A stretch of 64,000 nt of DNA, taken from NCBI GenBank assembly GCA_017519145.1, contig JAFWTA010000027.1:60476-124475 (forward strand). The letters are read 5' to 3'. Numbering within the stretch: the stretch's first letter is position 1; every line of letters starts with the position of its first letter. The position numbers and the translations under genes are program-made. Source of the DNA: Ruminococcus sp. GTDB taxonomy: Bacteria; Bacillota; Clostridia; Oscillospirales; Ruminococcaceae. The notes under the pieces were generated by a model, which saw only the letters and a program-made list of their open reading frames with translations, was not told where the DNA came from and did not search any database. Positions 26,244 to 35,803 of this stretch are shown here, piece after piece.

Positions 26244-26291
26244 ATTACCCTTCATAAAGTCGGCAAAACGGATCGGAATGGAGGTTTTTAT

Positions 26292-27959
26292 ATGAATAAC
26301 GTCAATAAGTACACAAGACAGTTCTTTGAAGCGCCTGCAACTGAGATGAAATGGACAAAGCGTTCATACGTTGACAAGGCACCCATCTGGTGCAGCGTGG
26401 ATCTCCGCGACGGCAATCAGGCACTGATAATCCCCATGAGTCTGGGCGAGAAGCTGGAGTTCTTCCAGATGCTGGTGGATATCGGCTTCAAGGAGATCGA
26501 GATCGGCTTCCCTGCGGCGTCCGAGACCGAATATGACTTCTGCCGCACACTCATCGAGCAGGACCTCATACCCGACGATGTGACCATTCAGGTGCTGACA
26601 CAGTCAAGAGAGCACATCATCGAAAAGACCTTTGAGGCGCTGAAGGGCTGCAAGAACGCCATCGTCCACCTTTACAACTCCACCTCTGTGGCTCAGCGAG
26701 AGCAGGTATTCCGCAAGAGCAAAGAGGAGATAATCGATATCGCTGTCAGCGGCGCAAAGCTCTGCAAGGAGTACCGCGAGAGGTACGAGGGCAATTTCCG
26801 CTTTGAATACTCTCCAGAGAGCTTCACAGGCACCGAGCCCGAGTTCGCTCTGGAGATATGCAACGCCGTGCTGGACGTATGGGAGCCAACTGCTGAGGAC
26901 AAGGTGATAATCAACCTCCCCGTAACGGTTCAGCTGTCCATGCCCCATATCTACGCCAATCAGATAGAGTATATGTGCGATAACCTGAAATACCGAGAGA
27001 ACGTCATAGTCTCCCTCCACCCCCACAACGACCGCGGCTGTGCAGTTGCGGACACGGAGATGGGACTGCTGGCAGGAGCCGACAGAGTCGAGGGAACTCT
27101 CTTCGGAAACGGCGAGCGCACAGGCAATGTGGATATAGTTACCCTTGCTATGAATATGTACTCGCAGGGCGTTGATCCGCAGCTGGAATTCGGTGATATC
27201 CCATCTATATCCGAGCTGTACACACGGGTCACGCGAATGAACATCAACGAGCGCCAGCCCTATTCGGGCAAGCTGGTATTCGCAGCCTTCAGCGGCTCTC
27301 ATCAGGACGCTATCGCCAAGGGCATGAAGTGGCGCGAGGAGGGGCACACTCAGTACTGGACAGTCCCCTATCTGCCGCTGGATCCCGAGGACGTTGGCAG
27401 AGAGTACTCCGCAGACGTTATCCGTATCAACAGCCAGTCGGGCAAGGGCGGTATCGGTTATATCCTCGAGACCCGCTTCGGCTACGACCTTCCCAAGAAG
27501 ATGCGCGAGAGCGTGGGATATCTGGTCAAGAGCGTTTCCGACCACAAGCACAAGGAGCTCCTCCCCGACGAGGTCTACGAGATCTTCAAGACCAACTATG
27601 TGGATATCGTAACTCCCATCAATATCACCGAGACCCACTTCGTTCAGCGTGACGGCATTGAGGCAACCATCAGCTTCAGCTATAACGGCAGGAACGTCAC
27701 CGTCACCGATATGGGTAACGGTCGTCTTGACGCCGTCAGCAACGCTATCCGCTCCTATACGGGTGCTGAATACAGCCTGAACACCTACTCCGAGCACGCC
27801 CTTGAAGTTGGCTCGGCTTCAAAGGCTGTGTCCTATGTGGAGATAATCGCAGGAGACGGAAAGAGCTTCTGGGGAACAGGCATAGACAACGATATCATCA
27901 CCTCATCTGTCAAGGCTCTCGTCAGCGCGGTAAACAATATGCTGACAAAAACTCGTTAA
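26292..27959 (+). CDS. leuA: 2-isopropylmalate synthase
   Basis: A 555-residue enzyme that condenses acetyl-CoA with 2-oxoisovalerate, the first committed step of leucine synthesis. It is of the longer LeuA type whose N-terminus begins with the RQFFEAPATEMKW-like segment. The catalytic TIM barrel opens with WCSVDLRDGNQALIIPM (Arg and Asp of the metal site) and contains HPHNDRGCAVADTEMGLLAG (metal-binding His pair). The C-terminal regulatory domain from about residue 430 should bind leucine for feedback inhibition. GGAGG precedes the ATG. The gene is controlled by its own T-box and is separate from the downstream ilv-leu operon. Confidence 0.95.
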   Translation: MNNVNKYTRQFFEAPATEMKWTKRSYVDKAPIWCSVDLRDGNQALIIPMSLGEKLEFFQMLVDIGFKEIEIGFPAASETEYDFCRTLIEQDLIPDDVTIQVLTQSREHIIEKTFEALKGCKNAIVHLYNSTSVAQREQVFRKSKEEIIDIAVSGAKLCKEYRERYEGNFRFEYSPESFTGTEPEFALEICNAVLDVWEPTAEDKVIINLPVTVQLSMPHIYANQIEYMCDNLKYRENVIVSLHPHNDRGCAVADTEMGLLAGADRVEGTLFGNGERTGNVDIVTLAMNMYSQGVDPQLEFGDIPSISELYTRVTRMNINERQPYSGKLVFAAFSGSHQDAIAKGMKWREEGHTQYWTVPYLPLDPEDVGREYSADVIRINSQSGKGGIGYILETRFGYDLPKKMRESVGYLVKSVSDHKHKELLPDEVYEIFKTNYVDIVTPINITETHFVQRDGIEATISFSYNGRNVTVTDMGNGRLDAVSNAIRSYTGAEYSLNTYSEHALEVGSASKAVSYVEIIAGDGKSFWGTGIDNDIITSSVKALVSAVNNMLTKTR

Positions 27960-28026
27960 ATCGCACAAATAGAACCGTTGAAAATTACACACACAGAGAA
28001 TATTCCCCGAAAAATGCCGCTTCTTA

Positions 28027-28055
28027 TTGATTTTGCACCTGCAAAGTGTTATAAT
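28027..28055 (+). promoter_or_regulatory. Promoter of the ilvBN-leuCDB operon
   Basis: TTGATT at 28027-28032 and TATAAT at 28050-28055 with a 17-base spacer. The transcript would begin about 25 bases before the leader peptide. Confidence 0.8.
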
Positions 28056-28086
28056 TCAGTTATATTATCAGAAGGGAGCGAAAATA

Positions 28087-28194
28087 ATGAGGATCGCAGT
28101 TATGAAAACAGGTCATGTCATTATTTCGGGCGCAGTCATCAGCGTAATGGACTGCGGTCTCTTTTCGTTCTGTCCGAACGGCGCTCTTGCCTGA
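28087..28194 (+). CDS. Ile/Val-rich leader peptide of the ilv-leu attenuator
   Basis: A 35-codon frame between the promoter and an intrinsic terminator, with GAAGGGAG placed 8 bases before its ATG. The peptide starts MRIAVMKTGHVIISGAVISV; Ile (4), Val (4) and Leu (2) make up 10 of its 35 codons, with a dense cluster at codons 11-20. Its stop codon lies in a small hairpin (CTGATATA/TATATCAG, 28191-28212) and the terminator begins 36 bases later. Stalling at Ile or Val codons would let an alternative fold form. The strong ribosome site and the amino-acid bias are direct evidence; attenuation is inferred. Confidence 0.65.
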   Translation: MRIAVMKTGHVIISGAVISVMDCGLFSFCPNGALA

Positions 28195-28230
28195 TATATA
28201 GCTGTATATCAGTTGTTACAAAGAAGCCTT

Positions 28231-28264
28231 GCCCTCCGACAGAATTGTCGGAGGGCTTTTGTTT
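28231..28264 (+). terminator. Attenuator terminator before ilvB
   Basis: GCCCTCCGACA at 28231-28241 pairs perfectly with TGTCGGAGGGC at 28246-28256 around GAAT, followed by TTTTGTTTT. It lies 68 bases before ilvB, within the same transcript as the leader peptide. Confidence 0.9.
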
Positions 28265-28331
28265 TACAGCAGGTACAAGACAATAACGGAAGCGTCCTGC
28301 GGCGCTTCCTGAAGTAAAGGATTTTGATACT

Positions 28332-30014
28332 ATGAAAATTTCAGGTGCAAAAATAGTTGTTGAGGCCCTGATTGAACAGGGCTGTGATACCATTTTCTGC
28401 TATCCGGGAGGACAGGTCATCGACCTGTTTGACGAGCTCTACACCGCCCGCGACCGCATAAAGCAGATACTCTCCGCCCACGAGCAGGGTGCGGCTCATG
28501 CCGCAGACGGCTACGCAAGGGCTACGGGAAAGGTCGGCGTTGTCATCGCCACATCGGGTCCCGGTGCTACAAACCTCGTAACAGGCATAGCTACGGCAGC
28601 TCTGGACTCTGTCCCCATGGTCGCCATAACGGGGAACGTCCCCTGCGAGCTCATCGGCAGGGACAGCTTTCAGGAGGTGGACATCGTCGGTGTGACCATG
28701 CCTATCACCAAGCACAACTTCATCGTCAAGGATATAAGCGAGCTGGCGGACACCCTCCGCACAGCCTTTAAAATAGCCAAATCGGGCCGTCCCGGTCCTG
28801 TGCTGGTGGATATCCCCAAGGACGTTCAGACCGCCCTCTTTGAATTCGAGGCAAATCCGCAGCCCGTTATCCCCTATCCCATCACCTTCGCCTCCGAGGA
28901 GAAGCTGAAAAAGGCTGCCGAGATGATAAACAATGCCGAGAGACCCTATATCTACTTCGGCGGCGGAGTCATCAGCGGCAAGGCTTCCGCACAGATAATC
29001 GCTCTGGCGGAGCGGATAGACGCGCCTATGGGCTGTTCACTTATGGGACTTTCCGCAGTTCCCTGCGACCACCCGAAATTTCTCGGTATGCAGGGGATGC
29101 ACGGACACTACGCCTCCTCCATCGCTGAGGACGAAGCCGATCTCGTAATAGCTCTGGGAGCACGTTTCAGCGACAGAGCTACGGGAAACAAGTCCCGCTA
29201 TGCAAAGCATTTCAGCATAATCCATATCGACATTGACGGAGCGGAGCTCCACAAGAACATCAACGCTGACCTCGCCATAAAGGGCGATATCAGAGACGCC
29301 GCAGAGCGCCTTATCGCCATGACAGAGGAGAAAAAGCGTCCTCGGTGGACTCAGCGCATCGAGGAGCTGAAAAATGAGGAGGCTGCAAGGACTGCCTCTG
29401 CAAGAAAGACAAAAAGCGGCTTCCTTCACCCATACGATATAGTTGATATCGTAAGCGCTCACGCAGGCGATGATACTATCATCGCCACCGATGTGGGTCA
29501 GCACCAGATGTGGACCGCCCAGAGATATCCCCTGAAAAAGCCCCGCACCTTCCTCACCAGCGGAGGTCTCGGCACCATGGGCTACGGTCTGGGGGCAGCC
29601 ATAGGCGCCTGCGCTGCTGCGGGCAGACGCGCTGTACTTTTCACAGGCGACGGCAGCTTCGGCATGAACCTCAACGAACTGGCTACTGCCGTATCACAGC
29701 AGACTCCCGTTACCATCGTCATTATGAACAACGGTGTTCTGGGCATGGTGCGCCAGTGGCAGACACTCTTCTTCGACAAGCACTACTCCTGCACCACCCT
29801 CAACAGAAAGACCGATTTCGTAAAGCTGGCAGAAGCATTCGGCGCAGAGGGCGGCAGAGCCGCGACTAAGGAGGAGCTTGAAAAGCTGGCGGAGAGAGCC
29901 TTCGCCTGCGACGGACCATTCGTCATTGACTGTGCAGTTGACTGCGACGAGTTCGTTCTTCCCATGCTCCCTCCCGAGGGCTCGGTTGACGACATAATTA
30001 CTGAGATAAAGTGA
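28332..30014 (+). CDS. ilvB: Acetolactate synthase, large subunit
   Basis: A 560-residue ThDP enzyme that makes acetolactate or acetohydroxybutyrate, the common first step for Val, Leu and Ile. The catalytic glutamate is in LSAHEQGAAHAADGYARATG (about residues 47-66), and the ThDP/Mg motif is GDGSFGMNLNELATA (about 439-453). Length is normal. It is the first gene of a seven-gene operon behind the attenuator and is followed 10 bases later by its regulatory subunit. Confidence 0.95.
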   Translation: MKISGAKIVVEALIEQGCDTIFCYPGGQVIDLFDELYTARDRIKQILSAHEQGAAHAADGYARATGKVGVVIATSGPGATNLVTGIATAALDSVPMVAITGNVPCELIGRDSFQEVDIVGVTMPITKHNFIVKDISELADTLRTAFKIAKSGRPGPVLVDIPKDVQTALFEFEANPQPVIPYPITFASEEKLKKAAEMINNAERPYIYFGGGVISGKASAQIIALAERIDAPMGCSLMGLSAVPCDHPKFLGMQGMHGHYASSIAEDEADLVIALGARFSDRATGNKSRYAKHFSIIHIDIDGAELHKNINADLAIKGDIRDAAERLIAMTEEKKRPRWTQRIEELKNEEAARTASARKTKSGFLHPYDIVDIVSAHAGDDTIIATDVGQHQMWTAQRYPLKKPRTFLTSGGLGTMGYGLGAAIGACAAAGRRAVLFTGDGSFGMNLNELATAVSQQTPVTIVIMNNGVLGMVRQWQTLFFDKHYSCTTLNRKTDFVKLAEAFGAEGGRAATKEELEKLAERAFACDGPFVIDCAVDCDEFVLPMLPPEGSVDDIITEIK

Positions 30015-30024
30015 GGTGACAGTT

Positions 30025-30525
30025 ATGGATCAGTATGTAATAGGAGTTATAGTTGCCAACGTTTCGGGTGTTCTTTCACGAGTTTCGGGAATGTTCACCA
30101 GACGCGGCTTCAACATCGACAGCCTTACCGTGGGCGAGACTGAGTCAAGCGGTTTTTCCCGTATCACCATAGCCTTCCACGGCGACGAGGACATCAAGGA
30201 GCGCATACTCCAGCAGCTCCAGAAGCTCCATGACGTCAGAGAGGTAGAGGTGCTGGACAGCAAGGATACCGTTATCAGGGAGCTCCTCCTCATCAAGGTA
30301 AGGAACAAGACAGAGATAAGACAGGATATCATGACGGCAGTTGAGATATTCCGCTCAAAGATAGTTGACTATTCCCCCACGGCTCTTGTATGTGAGCTCA
30401 CGGGCGAGACCTCAAAGATAGACGCTTTTATCCAGCTTCTCAAGCCCTACGGCATCATGGAGATGTGCCGCACGGGTATCGTGGCTATCGAGAGGGGCGA
30501 GAACTGCCTCAAGACAGTGAAATAA
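30025..30525 (+). CDS. ilvN: Acetolactate synthase, small regulatory subunit
   Basis: A 166-residue regulatory subunit. The N-terminal ACT domain begins [20 protein letters not shown] and includes [11 protein letters not shown], the valine-binding interface; a second ferredoxin-like domain follows from about residue 80. ATG 30025 is chosen: GAGGTG lies 8 bases before it, and an in-frame GTG three codons earlier falls within this site. It should confer valine feedback on IlvB. Confidence 0.93.
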   Translation: MDQYVIGVIVANVSGVLSRVSGMFTRRGFNIDSLTVGETESSGFSRITIAFHGDEDIKERILQQLQKLHDVREVEVLDSKDTVIRELLLIKVRNKTEIRQDIMTAVEIFRSKIVDYSPTALVCELTGETSKIDAFIQLLKPYGIMEMCRTGIVAIERGENCLKTVK

Positions 30526-30574
30526 CAAAGCGGAACAGCTCCGCGGCAAATATATACGAAAGAAGCGTGTAAAA

Positions 30575-31843
30575 ATGGCAATGACAATGACGCAGAAGAT
30601 ACTTGCGGCTCACTCGGGCAGAGAGTCCGTCAGCCCGGGAGAGCTTATCTTAGCCGACTTAGATCTGGTCCTCGGCAACGATATCACCTCTCCCGTAGCT
30701 ATCAAGGAGTTCGCAAAGCTTGGCAAGGACAGCGTGTTCGACAAAGATAAGATCACCATGGTCATGGATCACTTCGCTCCAAACAAGGACATAAAGGCGG
30801 CAGAGCAGTGCAAAATGTGCCGCGATTTCTGCGGAGAAAAGGAAATAACCCATTTTTACGATGTGGGAGAAATGGGCATTGAACACGCCCTGCTCCCCGA
30901 AAAAGGACTGGTCACCGCAGGAAATGCAGTCATCGGCGCAGACTCCCACACCTGCACCTACGGCGCTCTGGGAGCCTTCTCCACAGGCGTCGGCTCCACG
31001 GATATGGCCTGCGGCATGGCAACAGGCAAGGCGTGGTTCAAGGTGCCCTCTGCCATTAAGTTCAACCTTACGGGAAGCCTCCGCAGATACGTTTCCGGCA
31101 AGGACGTTATCCTCCACATTATCGGAAAGATAGGCGTTGACGGCGCCCTCTACCGCTCTATGGAGTTCACAGGTGAGGGACTCTCCTCACTGACTATGGC
31201 TGACCGCCTCTGCATTGCCAACATGGCTATAGAGGCAGGCGCAAAGAACGGTATCTTCGAGGCAGACGATATAACCCTTGACTATATCCGTCAGCACGGC
31301 GGCGCAGAGCCCGTTGTGTACAGTGCCGACCCCGACGCTGAATACGACGAGGTCATCGACATTGACCTCTCGGAAATTGAGCCTACCGTGGCTTTCCCCC
31401 ACCTCCCCGAAAACGCAAAGACCTTCGGCAGCATAGGCGATGTTAAAATAGATCAGGTGGTCATCGGTTCCTGCACCAACGGCAGACTTGAGGACCTTAT
31501 CGCTGCCGCAGAGATAATGAAGGGCAGAAAGGCTGCAAAGAATGTCCGCGTCATAGTTATCCCCGCGACTCAGCAGGTCTACCTTGACGCTATGGAAATG
31601 GGGCTCCTCCGTACATTCATCGAATTCGGCGCGGTAGTCTCCACCCCCACCTGCGGTCCATGTCTCGGCGGATACATGGGCATACTTGCCGCAGGCGAAA
31701 GAGCCATAACCACTACGAACCGCAACTTCGTGGGAAGAATGGGTCACCCCGAGTCAGAGGTGTACCTTGCAAGCCCTGCAACTGCCGCAGCAAGCGCAGT
31801 AACAGGCAGGATAACAAGTCCATGGGAGGTAATGGGAAAATGA
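30575..31843 (+). CDS. leuC: 3-isopropylmalate dehydratase, large subunit
   Basis: A 422-residue aconitase-superfamily protein that isomerises 2- to 3-isopropylmalate with LeuD. The [4Fe-4S] ligands are visible as GSCTNGR (about residue 304) and PTCGPCLGG (about 363-371), and [20 protein letters not shown] (about 127-146) lies in the active site. GAAAGAAG precedes the ATG. Its stop overlaps the start of leuD. Confidence 0.95.
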   Translation: MAMTMTQKILAAHSGRESVSPGELILADLDLVLGNDITSPVAIKEFAKLGKDSVFDKDKITMVMDHFAPNKDIKAAEQCKMCRDFCGEKEITHFYDVGEMGIEHALLPEKGLVTAGNAVIGADSHTCTYGALGAFSTGVGSTDMACGMATGKAWFKVPSAIKFNLTGSLRRYVSGKDVILHIIGKIGVDGALYRSMEFTGEGLSSLTMADRLCIANMAIEAGAKNGIFEADDITLDYIRQHGGAEPVVYSADPDAEYDEVIDIDLSEIEPTVAFPHLPENAKTFGSIGDVKIDQVVIGSCTNGRLEDLIAAAEIMKGRKAAKNVRVIVIPATQQVYLDAMEMGLLRTFIEFGAVVSTPTCGPCLGGYMGILAAGERAITTTNRNFVGRMGHPESEVYLASPATAAASAVTGRITSPWEVMGK

Positions 31844-32331
31844 AATACACAGGAAGCGTTATAAAGTACGGCGACAACGTGGACACAGACGTTATTATCC
31901 CTGCACGTTACCTCAATACCAGCGACCACAAGGAGCTGGCGAGCCACTGCATGGAGGACCTTGACAAGACCTTCGTCAGCCGCGTAAAGCAGGGTGACAT
32001 CATCACCGCAGGGCAGAATTTCGGCTGCGGCTCCTCCCGTGAACACGCTCCCATAGCCATAAAGGCAAGCGGAGTCTCACTGGTCATCGCCAAGAGCTTT
32101 GCCCGTATCTTCTACCGCAACGCCATAAACATAGGACTTGCCATCGTGGAATGTCCTGCGGCTGCTGAGGAGATATCCGAGGGAGACACCGTGGAAGCCG
32201 ACCTTGACAACGGCATTATCCGCAATATAACTGCGGGCAAGGAGTACAAGACCGCTCCATTCCCCGATTTCGTACAGAAGATAATCGAAAACGGAGGGCT
32301 TATGCAGGCTATCGTGAACGAAGCTTTCTGA
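31840..32331 (+). CDS. leuD: 3-isopropylmalate dehydratase, small subunit
   Basis: A 163-residue swivel domain of the isomerase. The start is the ATG in the ATGA overlap with leuC; the frame is open for 60 codons upstream but only inside leuC. It contains [16 protein letters not shown] (about residues 10-25) and the substrate loop [11 protein letters not shown] (about 65-75), diagnostic of LeuD. Length is normal. Confidence 0.95.
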   Translation: MKYTGSVIKYGDNVDTDVIIPARYLNTSDHKELASHCMEDLDKTFVSRVKQGDIITAGQNFGCGSSREHAPIAIKASGVSLVIAKSFARIFYRNAINIGLAIVECPAAAEEISEGDTVEADLDNGIIRNITAGKEYKTAPFPDFVQKIIENGGLMQAIVNEAF

Positions 32332-32341
32332 GGCGCAGGAA

Positions 32342-32767
32342 ATGACAGCAAGGATAATCGTAAAATGTATAATCCACAATAAAAAGCTGAACCGCTTTCT
32401 CCTTGTCAGGCGCAGTGAAAACGATGACACGGGCGCAGATACATGGGAAAATGCAGGCGGCAGTGTCGAAAGCGGAGAGACTCCCGAGGACGCAGCAAAA
32501 CGAGAGGTCAGGGAAGAAACAGGCATTGGGGATATAAGGATAGGCAATATCGCTTATATTGCGCTCTTGCACCATGAGGTCCCCGATCTTATCATAGCGT
32601 ATCTGTGCGAAACAGATGAAGAAGACGTAAAGCTGAGCTCTGAACACAGCTCTTTTGTGTGGGCTGACGAACAGCAGTGCCGTTCCCTGCTTCCTGCTGC
32701 GATAATCAGCGATCTCGAGAAGAATAAGGTATTTGACATCCTCAGCAAAGGAGACCATCATGACTGA
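32342..32767 (+). CDS. Nudix hydrolase
   Basis: A 141-residue protein with a full Nudix box beginning GGSVESGETPEDAAKREVRE (about residues 39-58) and closing ETGI, where the two central glutamates bind Mg. It would cleave a nucleoside diphosphate linked to another moiety; the substrate is not evident. It starts 10 bases after leuD inside the leucine operon and overlaps the next gene by 8 bases. It has no known role in leucine synthesis, so it is a passenger or a housekeeping gene placed under this control. Confidence 0.88.
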   Translation: MTARIIVKCIIHNKKLNRFLLVRRSENDDTGADTWENAGGSVESGETPEDAAKREVREETGIGDIRIGNIAYIALLHHEVPDLIIAYLCETDEEDVKLSSEHSSFVWADEQQCRSLLPAAIISDLEKNKVFDILSKGDHHD

Positions 32768-33416
32768 CCTGAGCTGCCTTCTGGCAGGACTTACAAATCT
32801 GCTGGGGCCGCTTCTGCTGCTGATATTCTGGCACAAAAGGACAGGGGCACGGATACTCCCCGCACCTGCCGCACTTGCGGTGTGCTTACCCGTATTTATT
32901 GTGGCAGGAGCAATACGCGCAGGCTTTGACCGCAGCGACCATCTCTCGTTCTATTTGCAGCAGGCTCTGCTGTACGGCATATTCGAGGAGGGCAGCAAGT
33001 TCGTCGTGCTGCGCTGGCTCCTCAGCTCATACGACCACCGCAGGGACGCAGTCACCTACGCAATAGGACACGGTTCTTTCGAGAGCATAGGTTCGGGATT
33101 TGCCTGCCTGAACATCATCGGTACAGGCAGGGCAGCCGCAGATATCCTCCCCGTGAATTTGTTTGGCTTCATCGAAGGCGCGGCTTTCTGTATCGGCGTG
33201 ACTGTGCTCATATTCTACGGCATACAGATGAACAAGTCAAAGATAATGCTGCCATTAGCGGTATTTCTGCACTTTCTGGGCAATCTCGCAGGAGCGGTGT
33301 TTATAATGCCTGTCTCAATGGGGATACGTCTGCTGATGACAGCAGGCATATGCTATGCCGCATACCGCTGCTACAAGGCAATGGGAGCCTCCTATGAGCA
33401 TGAAACATATATATAG
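32760..33416 (+). CDS. YhfC-family intramembrane protease
   Basis: A 218-residue protein of seven or so hydrophobic segments. FEEGSKFVVL (about residues 79-88) and the GHGSFESIGSG segment (about 109-119) match the glutamate- and histidine-containing motifs of the YhfC branch of CPBP-like glutamic intramembrane proteases. The start is ATG 32760, 8 bases inside the end of the Nudix gene and with AAAGGAG just before; the frame opens 9 codons earlier. The target is unknown. Together with the Nudix gene it interrupts leuD and leuB. Confidence 0.75.
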   Translation: MTDLSCLLAGLTNLLGPLLLLIFWHKRTGARILPAPAALAVCLPVFIVAGAIRAGFDRSDHLSFYLQQALLYGIFEEGSKFVVLRWLLSSYDHRRDAVTYAIGHGSFESIGSGFACLNIIGTGRAAADILPVNLFGFIEGAAFCIGVTVLIFYGIQMNKSKIMLPLAVFLHFLGNLAGAVFIMPVSMGIRLLMTAGICYAAYRCYKAMGASYEHETYI

Positions 33417-33473
33417 TGTGCAGAGCGCGTTCTGCGCGGCACTGCAATCTCACATTGATCGAAAGGAGTAATT

Positions 33474-34547
33474 ATGGAACTGAAGATCGCATTGCTAAAG
33501 GGCGACGGCATAGGTCCCGAGATAGTGGACAGCGCCGTGGCAGTCCTTGAAAAGACAGCAGAAAAGTTCGGACATAAATTCACCTTTACACCCTACCTCA
33601 TCGGCGGCTGCGCCATTGACGAGACAGGCATCCCCCTCCCTCAGGAGACCGTGGAGGGCTGTCTGGCTTCGGACAGCGTCATTCTGGGAGCCGTCGGCGG
33701 ACCCAAGTGGGACGACCAGCCCGGAGACAAGCGCCCTGAAAAGGCTCTGCTGGGCATACGCTCGGCCATGGGACTGTTCACCAATCTCCGTCCTGCAAAG
33801 CTCTATCCTGCTCTCCGCGGAGCTTCTCCGCTGAAGGACGAGATAGTAGGCGAGGGCTTTGACATAATGATAGTGCGCGAGCTCACTGGAGGCATCTACT
33901 TCGGCGACCGCGGCTACCGCGAGGGAAAGTACGGTCAGGAGGCTTTCGACACCGAGGCTTACAGCGTCACCGAGATAGAACGCATCGGCAAGGTCGCCTT
34001 TGAAGCAGCTATGAAGCGCAGCAAGCGCCTTTGCAGCGTGGATAAGGCAAATGTTCTGGAGTCCTCACGGCTCTGGCGCAGGACCATGCATGAGCTGTCG
34101 GAGCATTATCCCGAGGTAGAATACAGGGATATGTTCGTGGACAACGCCGCTATGCAGCTGGTACGCGACCCTAAGCAGTTCGATGTGATAGTCACCTCCA
34201 ATATGTTCGGAGATATACTTTCAGATGAAGCTTCGCAGATCACAGGCTCCATAGGAATGCTGGCTTCGGCGTCACTGGGCGCTTCAAAGCGCGGTCTCTA
34301 CGAGCCGATACACGGTTCTGCCCCTGATATCGCGGGAAAGAACATAGCAAACCCCATTGCCACCATCCTTTCGGGAGCAATGATGCTCAGGTATTCATTC
34401 GGTCTCATAAAGGAGGCTGAGACCATCGAAAACGCCGTAGATAAGGTGCTTGATGCAGGTCTCAGGACTGCCGATCTCATGGGAAGCGACAAGGGTCAGC
34501 CCCTTAGCTGTACAGAGATGACAGAAGCTATATTAAAGGTTATATAA
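33474..34547 (+). CDS. leuB: 3-isopropylmalate dehydrogenase
   Basis: A 357-residue NAD-dependent oxidative decarboxylase that makes 2-oxoisocaproate. The N-terminus has [14 protein letters not shown] (about residues 8-21); the substrate arginines lie in the segment from [11 protein letters not shown]; and the metal-binding [20 protein letters not shown] (about 243-262) and the NAD site [18 protein letters not shown] (about 279-296) are intact. AAAGGAG precedes the ATG. It is the last gene of the ilv-leu operon; a 57-base gap separates it from the Nudix/YhfC pair, without a clear promoter. Confidence 0.95.
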   Translation: MELKIALLKGDGIGPEIVDSAVAVLEKTAEKFGHKFTFTPYLIGGCAIDETGIPLPQETVEGCLASDSVILGAVGGPKWDDQPGDKRPEKALLGIRSAMGLFTNLRPAKLYPALRGASPLKDEIVGEGFDIMIVRELTGGIYFGDRGYREGKYGQEAFDTEAYSVTEIERIGKVAFEAAMKRSKRLCSVDKANVLESSRLWRRTMHELSEHYPEVEYRDMFVDNAAMQLVRDPKQFDVIVTSNMFGDILSDEASQITGSIGMLASASLGASKRGLYEPIHGSAPDIAGKNIANPIATILSGAMMLRYSFGLIKEAETIENAVDKVLDAGLRTADLMGSDKGQPLSCTEMTEAILKVI

Positions 34548-34596
34548 ACCTATGATAAGTTCACATGAACTTCATAAAAAATTTAAAATTTCCTCA

Positions 34597-34625
34597 TTGA
34601 CTTTCTGTGTCAAAAATATTATTAT
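34597..34625 (+). promoter_or_regulatory. Promoter of the lipoprotein gene
   Basis: TTGACT at 34597-34602 and TATTAT at 34620-34625, 17 bases apart, in an AT-rich stretch. A short AAGTTC/GAACTT palindrome at about 34558-34574 may end the leu operon. Confidence 0.6.
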
Positions 34626-34684
34626 ATATACATAAAATATTTGCGTATATATATTTTATATCGCAGAAATATCAGGAGGTAAAA

Positions 34685-35341
34685 ATGAAAAAAGGATTAT
34701 TGGGACTTTCAGCATTAGTTTTCGCAGCAGCGCTCGTGGGGTGCGGCGCTGACAAGAACAAGGACTCCGAAAAGGAGACCAAGTCATCAAAGGCAGAAAC
34801 AACAGCTGCCGCAGAGGATACAACAGCTGCGGACGAAACTGAGGCTGACACAAACGAAAAAGAAGAAGAAAAAGGATCATCAGCAGAAAGCGTTGATCTC
34901 AAGGATCTCGCAGGTGCTTATCACCTCAACGGCTATATGACCATGGGCGATGTACCCGAGGAGCTTGATCCCAAACAGCTCAAGGAAACATACAAGGACG
35001 ATCCCGTCAGCATCTCGGAGGACGGTGTTCTCCACCTCTACGGCAAGGACTACAAGCTCGCTGCCGAGGGCATGGATGACGAGGATACCGTTTTCAGCAT
35101 CGAGGGCAGCGGCTTTGATATGGAAAGCTACCGCAATTCCTCAAAGGTGTCTGATAAGGACTATGAGGGTCCCTGCGCACTTATAGTGCAGGTGTCTCAT
35201 ATGACCGTCAACGATGTGGACGTTCCCTATACTCAGTATAATGTGCTTCTGACACAGAAGGGCGACGAGGACTATTTCGGCTATGTCGGAATAGATGCAG
35301 GCGAAGACAGCGACTGGGACTGGGATGACGACGATGAATGA
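34685..35341 (+). CDS. Acidic lipoprotein, unknown function
   Basis: A 218-residue predicted lipoprotein. The signal peptide ends with the lipobox LVGC (Cys20). Residues about 22-70 are a Ser/Thr/Lys/Glu-rich flexible stretch; the globular C-terminal domain begins near residue 72, and the protein ends in an acidic tail (DWDWDDDDE). ATG 34685 is chosen with AGGAGG just before it; the open frame upstream lacks such a site. It is monocistronic or co-transcribed with ridA 69 bases downstream. No family was recognised. Confidence 0.75.
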   Translation: MKKGLLGLSALVFAAALVGCGADKNKDSEKETKSSKAETTAAAEDTTAADETEADTNEKEEEKGSSAESVDLKDLAGAYHLNGYMTMGDVPEELDPKQLKETYKDDPVSISEDGVLHLYGKDYKLAAEGMDDEDTVFSIEGSGFDMESYRNSSKVSDKDYEGPCALIVQVSHMTVNDVDVPYTQYNVLLTQKGDEDYFGYVGIDAGEDSDWDWDDDDE

Positions 35342-35410
35342 GAGCCGATAAGCACCCCCGGACCTGCGCCGGCTACTAAGCTGATATGATCCTCTATGGA
35401 GGAAAAAACT

Positions 35411-35788
35411 ATGATAAAGATCCACACAGAAAAGGCTCCTGCCGCAGTAGGGCCCTATTCACAGGCGATAGTCTCAAGAGGAATGGTATACACCAGCGGA
35501 CAGATAGCCATTGATCCCCTCACCAATACAGTAAAGGGCACCACTATCGAGGAGCAGACAGAGCAGGTAATGAAAAACCTCGGCGCTGTACTCGCCACCT
35601 CGGGCTCGTCCTTTGAAAAGGCAGTAAAGACTACCTGCTTTCTTGCGGATATGAACGATTTTGCCGCATTCAACGAGATCTACGGAAGGTACTTTACTTC
35701 CCTTCCTGCAAGAAGCTGCGTAGCAGTAAAGACTCTCCCCAAGGGAGTTCTTGTGGAGGTCGAGGTCATCGCCGAAAGTGAGCTCTGA
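35411..35788 (+). CDS. ridA: RidA-family enamine/imine deaminase
   Basis: A 125-residue protein of the YjgF/YER057c/UK114 family. It starts MIKIHTEKAPAAVGPYSQAI, contains YTSGQIAIDP, and has the conserved Arg and Glu in ARSCVAVKTLPKGVLVEVEV (about residues 101-120) that define deaminase-active members. These proteins hydrolyse reactive enamines produced by PLP enzymes such as threonine dehydratase and so protect branched-chain synthesis, which suits its position after the ilv-leu genes. ATG 35411 is chosen, with GGAGG in front; another ATG at 35396 precedes that site. It ends before the nested inverted-repeat element. Confidence 0.9.
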   Translation: MIKIHTEKAPAAVGPYSQAIVSRGMVYTSGQIAIDPLTNTVKGTTIEEQTEQVMKNLGAVLATSGSSFEKAVKTTCFLADMNDFAAFNEIYGRYFTSLPARSCVAVKTLPKGVLVEVEVIAESEL

Positions 35789-35803
35789 TGTGTAAAAAAT
35801 AAC

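Noticed and set aside
26604-27797. A 397-codon open frame on the - strand
   Set aside because: It is antisense to leuA, and its sequence mirrors leuA codon positions without any family motif.
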